Shown: positions 55,338 to 64,000 of the stretch, piece by piece
Position numbering within the stretch: the first letter of the stretch is position 1
Layout: every line of letters starts with the position of its first letter
Origin: Salinivirga cyanobacteriivorans
Lineage (GTDB): Bacteria; Bacteroidota; Bacteroidia; Bacteroidales; Salinivirgaceae
Length of the DNA stretch: 64,000 bases
Assembly: GCF_001443605.1 (NCBI RefSeq)
Contig: NZ_CP013118.1
Location: 1,147,075-1,211,074 of the forward strand
Direction: 5' to 3'
Translations under genes and position numbers: made by a program
The notes under the pieces: generated by a model
The model's input: the letters and a program-made list of their open reading frames with translations, nothing else
What the model was told of the DNA's origin: nothing
Database searches by the model: none

Positions 55338-58300
55338 GGATTCTATTGCTTTCAGATTGTTCTTTGATATATTTGTGTCAGCATTGCAGTTTAAAATTGT
55401 ATAGCCCACTAGGTTGTGAATTGCTTTCAGATTGTTCTTTGATATATTTGTGTCAGCTTTTTGACTTGAATTATAATATTATAATACGTTGTGAATTGCT
55501 TTCAGATTGTTCTTTGATATATTTGTGTCAGCCAGAGCTACCAAATCACTACCGTTGTATCTGTTGTGAATTGCTTTCAGATTGTTCTTTGATATATTTG
55601 TGTCAGCTATTCTTGGATTTTTCTCTTCCAAGACCACGTTGTGAATTGCTTTCAGATTGTTCTTTGATATATTTGTGTCAGCAAAGTGGGTAAAAAAAGC
55701 CCGAAGGCTTAGGTTGTGAATTGCTTTCAGATTGTTCTTTGATATATTTGTGTCAGCTATGGTTTTAAGGTTATTCCAAATTGATTGTTGTGAATTGCTT
55801 TCAGATTGTTCTTTGATATATTTGTGTCAGCTCAGGAGAAGTATACCATTTTCCAGTATCAGTTGTGAATTGCTTTCAGATTGTTCTTTGATATATTTGT
55901 GTCAGCCATAACCTTTTTTTTGCTTTAAAAGTTCTTGTTGTGAATTGCTTTCAGATTGTTCTTTGATATATTTGTGTCAGCAGGATGGTGCGGTTGATTG
56001 AGCCTAGACAGTTGTGAATTGCTTTCAGATTGTTCTTTGATATACTTGTGTCAGCTGCTACCCGATTTTTACACAAGGCGATGGTGTTGTGAATTGCTTT
56101 CAGAACGTTCTTTGATATATTTGTGTCAGCGAACCCTACTGTACGCATCGAAGCGGCTAGGTTGTGAATTGCTTTCAGATTGTTCTTTGATATATTTGTG
56201 TCAGCCACAAAAATATTTCGACCGTTTCCCGGCGCGTTGTGAATTGCTTTCAGATTGTTCTTTGATATATTTGTGTCAGCCCATTTTCTTCATAAGCCTT
56301 CAGCTTGCGGGTTGTGAATTGCTTTCAGATTGTTCTTTGATATATTTGTGTCAGCCGAGGCGGTTGGCAGTTGGTTTATATATGGGTTGTGAATTGCTTT
56401 CAGATTGTTCTTTGATATATTTGTGTCAGCAGGAGATGCTCGTCGCTGAAAAACGCCACCGTTGTGAATTGCTTTCAGATTGTTCTTTGATATATTTGTG
56501 TCAGCTACCGGTGGATGTTTCAGGCGTGAAGATTAGTTGTGAATTGCTTTCAGATTGTTCTTTGATATATTTGTGTCAGCTACTACTTCAAACATTTACA
56601 GGTATACCCCGTTGTGAATTGCTTTCAGATTGTTCTTTGATATATTTGTGTCAGCTTAGTAGCTTCAACTCCTTTTCATTCGCCAGTTGTGAATTGCTTT
56701 CAGATTGTTCTTTGATATATTTGTGTCAGCATAAATTATATTAATATTGTACTTAAATGAGTTGTGAATTGCTTTCAGATTGTTCTTTGATATATTTGTG
56801 TCAGCGTTGTGGGGGTGGATATAGACCCACAATCTGTTGTGAATTGCTTTCAGATTGTTCTTTGATATATTTGTGTCAGCTTTGCACTATAATCAGTTTT
56901 CACAACCGACGTTGTGAATTGCTTTCAGATTGTTCTTTGATATATTTGTGTCAGCGTGCGGCTATTGCGGCATTAAGTGATGCGGGTTGTGAATTGCTTT
57001 CAGATTGTTCTTTGATATATTTGTGTCAGCAAAGGTCGCTTTTTTTTTATAAACGAATTGGTTGTGAATTGCTTTCAGATTGTTCTTTGATATATTTGTG
57101 TCAGCAGTTCAAAACTGAAACCGGTAAACAGAGCAGTTGTGAATTGCTTTCAGATTGTTCTTTGATATATTTGTGTCAGCATTGATTCAATTTGCCACAG
57201 ATGCCTCAAGGTTGTGAATTGCTTTCAGATTGTTTTTTGATATATTTGTGTCAGCAACAAAGGAAATAACCTTTCATTGTTTCCGGTTGTGAATTGCTTT
57301 CAGATTGTTCTTTGATATATTTGTGTCAGCAACCACAATTAAAAACTCAACTTTTTAAGGGTTGTGAATTGCTTTCAGATTGTTCTTTGATATATTTGTG
57401 TCAGCCCTGTAATTGATAGCCCTGACAGGCCGTTAGTTGTGAATTGCTTTCAGATTGTTCTTTGATATATTTGTGTCAGCTTAAACCTACACATCCATTT
57501 AGGAATGTAGTTGTGAATTGCTTTCAGATTGTTCTTTGATATATTTGTGTCAGCGAACCTATATTTTATGTGTAGTATCATATTGTTGTGAATTGCTTTC
57601 AGATTGTTCTTTGATATATTTGTGTCAGCGGAAGATGGTGAAATTGAATTTGATAGTGAGTTGTGAATTGCTTTCAGATTGTTCTTTGATATATTTGTGT
57701 CAGCATGTGACAGGCACTACCTCTGATTCAAACAGTTGTGAATTGCTTTCAGATTGTTCTTTGATATATTTGTGTCAGCCGATTCCGGGTTAAGCAAAAC
57801 GCCTAAAGAGTTGTGAATTGCTTTCAGATTGTTCTTTGATATATTTGTGTCAGCCAACAACCGAAATGCAACAGGGCACAATACGTTGTGAATTGCTTTC
57901 AGATTGTTCTTTGATATATTTGTGTCAGCTTTACCAATCGACTTATTTTAAATCGTCTTGTTGTGAATTGCTTTCAGATTGTTCTTTGATATATTTGTGT
58001 CAGCGATAGGTATCATTATTAAGGAGCTAAATCAGTTGTGAATTGCTTTCAGATTGTTCTTTGATATATTTGTGTCAGCAAAGGTCGCTTTTTTTTTATA
58101 AACGAATTGGTTGTGAATTGCTTTCAGATTGTTCTTTGATATATTTGTGTCAGCATGCCATGGAACTGCTCGCAGACCGAACAGGTTGTGAATTGCTTTC
58201 AGATTGTTCTTTGATATATTTGTGTCAGCCGAATCTATATTCTATGTGTAGTATCATGTGTTGTGAATTGCTTTCAGATTGTTCTTTGATATATTTGTGT

Positions 58301-61300
58301 CAGCCTTCTTCTTCGTAAACAGTTTCACCAGTTTGTTGTGAATTGCTTTCAGATTGTTCTTTGATATATTTGTGTCAGCTGCAGGTGTGATTCTTTCTGT
58401 TGCTGCAAAGTTGTGAATTGCTTTCAGATTGTTCTTTGATATATTTGTGTCAGCTAAAAATCAAATATTATGAAAACTTTAGAAGTTGTGAATTGCTTTC
58501 AGATTGTTCTTTGATATATTTGTGTCAGCAAGGAATAATCATTTTGTATTGAACTTAGTGTTGTGAATTGCTTTCAGATTGTTCTTTGATATATTTGTGT
58601 CAGCATAATTATACAAATAATTAATGCTAATTGTGTTGTGAATTGCTTTCAGATTGTTCTTTGATATATTTGTGTCAGCGTAACGGGACAGCGGTAAGAA
58701 ATCGTGCCGGTTGTGAATTGCTTTCAGATTGTTCTTTGATATATTTGTGTCAGCCTGTACCACCAGTATATCCGATATCAGCGTGTTGTGAATTGCTTTC
58801 AGATTGTTCTTTGATATATTTGTGTCAGCCTGTACCACCAGTATATCCGATATCAGCGTGTTGTGAATTGCTTTCAGATTGTTCTTTGATATATTTGTGT
58901 CAGCATATTTGCATATTAAATAAATATTATATATGTTGTGAATTGCTTTCAGATTGTTCTTTGATATATTTGTGTCAGCAGTAATTATTTTTATTTTTTC
59001 TACGTTGTGGTTGTGAATTGCTTTCAGATTGTTCTTTGATATATTTGTGTCAGCTGTCCGGAGTGCGGATGTATGGTTGCTGCGTTGTGAATTGCTTTCA
59101 GATTGTTCTTTGATATATTTGTGTCAGCACAAGTTGATCCAAACACCCAGGAAGTAATGTTGTGAATTGCTTTCAGATTGTTCTTTGATATATTTGTGTC
59201 AGCATACGTATGTTTGCCTGTACGATATCATCTGTTGTGAATTGCTTTCAGATTGTTCTTTGATATATTTGTGTCAGCAATATAAATACTCACTGGATAA
59301 GTGGTATAGTTGTGAATTGCTTTCAGATTGTTCTTTGATATATTTGTGTCAGCCTTGGAAGCATAATAAATAAACCCTGCATTGTTGTGAATTGCTTTCA
59401 GATTGTTCTTTGATATATTTGTGTCAGCCTCCATTTCGACCAACACCTCTTTACTCATGTTGTGAATTGCTTTCAGATTGTTCTTTGATATATTTGTGTC
59501 AGCATGATTTATAATTATAAACATAAATTTGATGTTGTGAATTGCTTTCAGATTGTTCTTTGATATATTTGTGTCAGCGATGATCTAGGTGATATTTTAG
59601 ACGAATTGTTGTGAATTGCTTTCAGATTGTTCTTTGATATATTTGTGTCAGCGGGATGACCCCTATACAGATGGCCTAACATGTTGTGAATTGCTTTCAG
59701 ATTGTTCTTTGATATATTTGTGTCAGCGGATATGTCAATTTCATCAATGTAATCCATGTTGTGAATTGCTTTCAGATTGTTCTTTGATATATTTGTGTCA
59801 GCTTATCGGGATTCCTCCCAACTCACCACCATGTTGTGAATTGCTTTCAGATTGTTCTTTGATATATTTGTGTCAGCTGATTTTCCTGATCTTGCTGACC
59901 CTTGACTGTTGTGAATTGCTTTCAGATTGTTCTTTGATATATTTGTGTCAGCATTAATGCCCATTGCCCTTAAATCTTCATAGTTGTGAATTGCTTTCAG
60001 ATTGTTCTTTGATATATTTGTGTCAGCGAATTTGAAGAAAATGAAATTATTAATCAAGTTGTGAATTGCTTTCAGATTGTTCTTTGATATATTTGTGTCA
60101 GCAATAGGTGGTAAACCACATAGCGCTGGTGGGTTGTGAATTGCTTTCAGATTGTTCTTTGATATATTTGTGTCAGCATATAGTGTTCAAATTCATAAAG
60201 GGGACGAGTTGTGAATTGCTTTCAGATTGTTCTTTGATATATTTGTGTCAGCCCTTAGATGGCAAGACCTATCAGAGCTATCGTTGTGAATTGCTTTCAG
60301 ATTGTTCTTTGATATATTTGTGTCAGCAACATCTATATTAGTGAAACAAAACAACAGGTTGTGAATTGCTTTCAGATTGTTCTTTGATATATTTGTGTCA
60401 GCGTCTTTGAACTTCTTCGAATTGCTTCAGATGTTGTGAATTGCTTTCAGATTGTTCTTTGATATATTTGTGTCAGCATTCCGGGCAATACTTCGTGTTT
60501 GTCGCAAGTTGTGAATTGCTTTCAGATTGTTCTTTGATATATTTGTGTCAGCCCCTTGCATGTCTGGCATATTGATATCATAGTTGTGAATTGCTTTCAG
60601 ATTGTTCTTTGATATATTTGTGTCAGCATTATCACCATCTTGATAAGCCAGCACGCGGTTGTGAATTGCTTTCAGATTGTTCTTTGATATATTTGTGTCA
60701 GCAATCCTAAAAAAGTAGTCACCAATGCGGATGTTGTGAATTGCTTTCAGATTGTTCTTTGATATATTTGTGTCAGCCCCGCTTTATTAGCGGGCATTGA
60801 GTTGAGTGTTGTGAATTGCTTTCAGATTGTTCTTTGATATATTTGTGTCAGCGATAAACACTTAATATGTTACACTCTTGATGTTGTGAATTGCTTTCAG
60901 ATTGTTCTTTGATATATTTGTGTCAGCTGGAGAATAGGCAGATGGGGGTAATTCACCGTTGTGAATTGCTTTCAGATTGTTCTTTGATATATTTGTGTCA
61001 GCTCCTAAAACTTTAAATAAAATGAAACCAGAGTTGTGAATTGCTTTCAGATTGTTCTTTGATATATTTGTGTCAGCCGTTGTAATGACAGAATTTCCCC
61101 AATCAATGTTGTGAATTGCTTTCAGATTGTTCTTTGATATATTTGTGTCAGCTTATTATACAGAAGCACAGGCCGATGATTTGTTGTGAATTGCTTTCAG
61201 ATTGTTCTTTGATATATTTGTGTCAGCCATTATTTCCTTTATTTTATTCCAGTCACCGTTGTGAATTGCTTTCAGATTGTTCTTTGATATATTTGTGTCA

Positions 61301-62276
61301 GCACGTAACTTTCAAATCCGGCACCTGCATCAGTTGTGAATTGCTTTCAGATTGTTCTTTGATATATTTGTGTCAGCTATTTACAGCCGATGCCGAAAAC
61401 TTCAATGGTTGTGAATTGCTTTCAGATTGTTCTTTGATATATTTGTGTCAGCAAACCAATTCTGTATATAATTTCCCTGTAGGTTGTGAATTGCTTTCAG
61501 ATTGTTCTTTGATATATTTGTGTCAGCGATTAAAATGGAGTACGCCAATGCTCCCTGTTGTGAATTGCTTTCAGATTGTTCTTTGATATATTTGTGTCAG
61601 CCGATTCCATCGAATACCGTTCACGTCCAAAGTTGTGAATTGCTTTCAGATTGTTCTTTGATATATTTGTGTCAGCTAGCTCGTATTGTTCAGTGCTTCT
61701 TTTCGTGTTGTGAATTGCTTTCAGATTGTTCTTTGATATATTTGTGTCAGCTGCACTGTTTGGAGCAATGAGCGCTAAGGTGTTGTGAATTGCTTTCAGA
61801 TTGTTCTTTGATATATTTGTGTCAGCGACGCAGAAATAATGCCCGGCGACATTGATGTTGTGAATTGCTTTCAGATTGTTCTTTGATATATTTGTGTCAG
61901 CGCGGATAGTTTTAATGATACCATCGAAATTGTTGTGAATTGCTTTCAGATTGTTCTTTGATATATTTGTGTCAGCGTTGATACTCATACAGCCATAATA
62001 TTTCAAGTTGTGAATTGCTTTCAGATTGTTCTTTGATATATTTGTGTCAGCAGAGAAACATTTGGAATATGTAAATGAATGGTTGTGAATTGCTTTCAGA
62101 TTGTTCTTTGATATATTTGTGTCAGCGCGGATAGTTTTAATGATACCATCGAAATTGTTGTGAATTGCTTTCAGATTGTTCTTTGATATATTTGTGTCAG
62201 CAAGTGATGCTGGTATACAAGGCAGTAGGGCGTTGTGAATTGCTTTCAGATTGTTCTTTGATATATTTGTGTCAGC
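55338..62276 (+). CRISPR. CRISPR array, 93 repeats, type II-C-like
   Basis: 93 repeats of 45 bases (starting GTTGTGAATTGC, ending TTTGTGTCAGC) and 92 spacers: 86 of 30 and 6 of 29 bases. The GTTGTGAATTGCTTTC start resembles type II-C repeats of Bacteroides and the Neisseria repeat (GTTGTAG..CCTTTC), so the guide reads left to right on the plus strand with repeat bases after the spacer. Repeat 1 is degenerate at positions 2-7 only. Other variants: repeat 10 (T35C), 11 (TT20-21AC), 26 (C25T). Identical spacers: 23 and 37, 46 and 47, 88 and 91; spacers 30 and 39 are near-identical. The periodic 25-codon open frames on both strands are not genes. cas2 and cas1 follow on the opposite strand. Confidence 0.98.
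55345..55375 (+). promoter_or_regulatory. Promoter-like pair inside each CRISPR repeat (repeat 1 shown)
   Basis: Repeat positions 8-11 are ATTG and positions 31-38 are TATATTTG, 19 bases apart. This matches the Bacteroidetes promoter (-33 TTTG, -7 TAnnTTTG, spacing about 19-21) with one mismatch. Transcription would start near the end of the repeat and run through the next spacer. The pair is intact even in the degenerate first repeat; of the variants I saw, only repeat 10 damages the -7 box. Experimental use is inferred from the parallel with Neisseria type II-C arrays. Confidence 0.6.
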
Positions 62277-62345
62277 ATACCCCCGGTTATCTACCAGTAT
62301 ATCAAAAAAATAAACGCAAATATAGAAAAGAAAAAAGATAGGTGA

Positions 62346-62382
62346 AATCCTGATTGGCTTACGGCTGATCAGGATTTTTTTT
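62346..62382 (+). terminator. Terminator at the right end of the CRISPR array
   Basis: AATCCTGAT pairs with ATCAGGATT, followed by a run of eight T residues on the plus strand, 70 bases after the last repeat. It ends transcription coming from the array and keeps it out of cas2, which points the other way. Confidence 0.8.
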
Positions 62383-62403
62383 ATTGAGACACTTAAGCCA
62401 GGC

Positions 62404-62438
62404 TAGCGAGGGCTTCGCTAGAAGCGAAACCCTCGCTA
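62404..62438. repeat. REP-like hairpin between array and cas2
   Basis: TAGCGAGGG, one mismatch, TTCGCT, loop AGA, AGCGAA, one mismatch, CCCTCGCTA. Same family as the hairpin at 17753-17783. Lies 14 bases downstream of cas2. Confidence 0.65.
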
Positions 62439-62451
62439 ACTACCCCAACTA

Positions 62452-62829
<378 letters not shown>

Positions 62830-63726
62830 CTACAGTTCGGGATACGACAACTTCCGGGTTATGCCTTCAAAGCATTTTCGCAATGAAGCAGTTGTTCGTT
62901 GCGCGCCCACTAAAAGCGGACTGTATTCATCATCAATTTTAATATCTACAGTTGCAATGCTTAATAATTCTGCTTTGTGAGCTGTGGTTAATTCTTCTAT
63001 TTCAGCCTCTTTTGAAACAATTGATAATACAATTTGATCTACATACGGTCGAAAGGGCTCCATTATATCATCTGCCAAACAATATTGATTATATTTATTT
63101 CTGTGATGAATACCAAGTCCGGTGAAAAGTCCACTACCCACCAGCGAACGGGCAATGATACCGCGTAAAATGGCATAACCGTAATTCAATAAGTTGTTTG
63201 GCGGTTCTCCGTGCCGATGCCGGCGAAATGAGGGAAACTGATCAAAAATTTCTGCCCAGTAATAGGCTGCTGCACGCCCTTCATAATTATCCGGGTCGCC
63301 ACTTTTCACCTGTGAAGCCCAATAAAGCATATTTTCTACCTCAACACCCAAGCCATCGAGCATTGCTGCCTGATTGCGAATTTTAGCCACAACTGTTTGC
63401 TGCCACAAATTTTTGCGAAGTGGTTGTGATGATTCCAGTTGAGCATAAAACTTTTCAGTAAACTCCGTATGTTTCGCCATGGGCAACATTAGCCCTTCTG
63501 GCATATGCTTCGCATCGCAGGAAATGACAGCCGTATTATTGTTTACCAATGCAGCTAACAACCCCTGGGTAATTGTAATTTGCTGGTTTTCGAGCACCAC
63601 AATACCAATATCCTCAATGGGAACGTTCCGGGTTTCCTTTTCCTCATCGGGAAACTCAACAATCATTTGTCCTGATTTTTTCTTCAAATAACAGGGGTTT
63701 CCAAAATAGAGTGTTCGTTTTATCAT
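62830..63726 (-). CDS. cas1: CRISPR-associated endonuclease Cas1 (type II)
   Basis: 298 residues. Cas1 integrase with the catalytic residues in place: Glu in YEGRAAAYYWAEIF near residue 148, His in GLGIHHRNKYNQ near residue 205, and Asp in LADDIMEPFRPYVDQ near residue 220. An N-terminal beta domain begins IKRTLYFGNPCYLKKK. Length and sequence fit type II-C. Usually cas9 precedes cas1 in Bacteroidetes loci; here the sequence just upstream is a REP-like hairpin and a transposase end, so cas9 must lie beyond the window or be missing. Confidence 0.97.
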   Translation of the reverse strand: MIKRTLYFGNPCYLKKKSGQMIVEFPDEEKETRNVPIEDIGIVVLENQQITITQGLLAALVNNNTAVISCDAKHMPEGLMLPMAKHTEFTEKFYAQLESSQPLRKNLWQQTVVAKIRNQAAMLDGLGVEVENMLYWASQVKSGDPDNYEGRAAAYYWAEIFDQFPSFRRHRHGEPPNNLLNYGYAILRGIIARSLVGSGLFTGLGIHHRNKYNQYCLADDIMEPFRPYVDQIVLSIVSKEAEIEELTTAHKAELLSIATVDIKIDDEYSPLLVGAQRTTASLRKCFEGITRKLSYPEL

Positions 63727-63740
63727 ACGCGTATCTTTTT

Positions 63741-63773
63741 AGTGGGAGACCGACTTGGAGTCGGCCTCCCACT
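63741..63773. repeat. REP-like hairpin between cas1 and a Y1 transposase
   Basis: AGTGGGAG, one mismatch, CCGAC, loop TTGGA, GTCGG, one mismatch, CTCCCACT. It directly follows the stop of the REP-associated transposase, the usual position of a cognate REP, and sits 15 bases upstream of the cas1 start, where it may affect its expression. Confidence 0.75.
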
Positions 63774-63776
63774 TGT

Positions 63777-64000
63777 CTATAGCTCAATATACTTTTCTGC
63801 AACTTTTTGGTTAACCAGCCTTCTATTGCGCAACCCGGCATAATCTTTTGCCGACGAAAATTCCCATTCTTCAGGCTTCGCAACCAAACCGGCTTTCACC
63901 GGGTTTTGGTGAATATAGTTAAAGCAAGCTTGCGGATACTCTTTTTCCGGGTTGCTCACATGAATTTGCGTACCAAATTCGGTAGCATAAAACGTCGGGG
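63777..64000 (-). CDS. REP-associated tyrosine transposase (Y1), C-terminal part, runs off the window
   Basis: The minus-strand frame is open to the window edge and reads FYATEFGTQIHVSNPEKEYP, then CFNYIHQNPVKAGLVAKPEE and WEFSSAKDYAGL to the stop at 63777. The YIHQNPVKAGL block is the conserved C-terminal region of RAYT (Y1_Tnp) proteins. The GTG at 63959 that could serve as a start is internal, since conserved sequence continues upstream. The HUH and Tyr motifs are outside the window, so its integrity cannot be judged. It lies upstream of cas1 in the same direction. Confidence 0.85.
   Translation of the reverse strand, partial: PTFYATEFGTQIHVSNPEKEYPQACFNYIHQNPVKAGLVAKPEEWEFSSAKDYAGLRNRRLVNQKVAEKYIEL

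Noticed and set aside
55281-55409. Upstream extension of the GH97 gene into the CRISPR array
   Set aside because: The extra 43 residues are translated repeat and flank sequence; the ATG at 55280 starts a clear lipoprotein signal.
55346-62006. Long open frames on both strands with repeated CELLSDCSLIYLCQ or ADTNISKNNLKAIHN units
   Set aside because: The 45-base repeat plus 30-base spacer is 25 codons long and has no stop in these frames, so periodic open frames arise by chance. They are the CRISPR array, not repeat proteins.

Overview
The window reads as a chromosomal segment of a Bacteroidota (Bacteroidetes) genome, probably Bacteroidales or Marinilabiliales; the rank below phylum is a guess. 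The evidence is the AT-rich DNA, the lack of clear Shine-Dalgarno sites, recurring TAnnTTTG -7 promoter boxes, a GH97 glycosidase, a FISUMP lipoprotein, a Tricorn-type protease, a LytS/LytTR pair, and a type II-C-like CRISPR repeat of the Bacteroidetes kind. A glycyl-radical hydroxyproline dehydratase implies at least facultatively anaerobic life.

Layout. 0.3-3.7 kb: FetAB-type exporter, kynureninase and an SGNH lipoprotein, all on the minus strand. 3.8-10.4 kb: a mobile zone in which two identical 1582-bp insertion sequences (transposase probably made by -1 frameshifting) bracket one membrane glycosyltransferase; the whole lies inside REP-like palindromic units that surround a broken REP-associated transposase. 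10.5-17.6 kb: a small lipoprotein, then a hydroxyproline/proline-peptide module (radical-SAM activase, HypD, Xaa-Pro aminopeptidase, C69 dipeptidase). 17.8-22.1 kb: an IS21-family and an IS256-family element, each with target duplications, followed by a frameshifted lipoprotein relic. 23.0-29.7 kb: purC, a PhoH ATPase, SAM hydroxide adenosyltransferase, a monooxygenase-fold protein, mazG, an ExbB-like membrane protein, and a LytS kinase (frame broken at an A8 run) with its LytTR regulator. 29.8-40.4 kb: Tricorn protease, a DUF4168 protein, a BtuFCD/FecBCD-type importer, a C-terminal processing protease, and pnuC with a NadR-type kinase.

40.4-49.8 kb: a DUF2089 regulator with a decayed membrane partner, then a sigma-factor-like gene, an anti-sigma-like membrane protein, a large secreted protein, a 950-bp palindrome-rich non-coding element flanked by 174-bp direct repeats, and a convergent TPR-CHAT protease-like gene. 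50.2-55.3 kb: FISUMP lipoprotein, dinB, aroQ and GH97. 55.3-62.3 kb: a 93-repeat CRISPR array. 62.4-64 kb: cas2, cas1 and the end of a second REP-associated transposase; cas9 is not in the window.

The most distinctive points are these. Each CRISPR repeat appears to carry its own Bacteroidetes-type promoter, and the degenerate repeats cluster at the end from which transcription would start. The 950-bp element sits between long direct repeats. The composite transposon carries a glycosyltransferase. The sigma/anti-sigma/secreted/CHAT neighbourhood may be a signalling or defence system.
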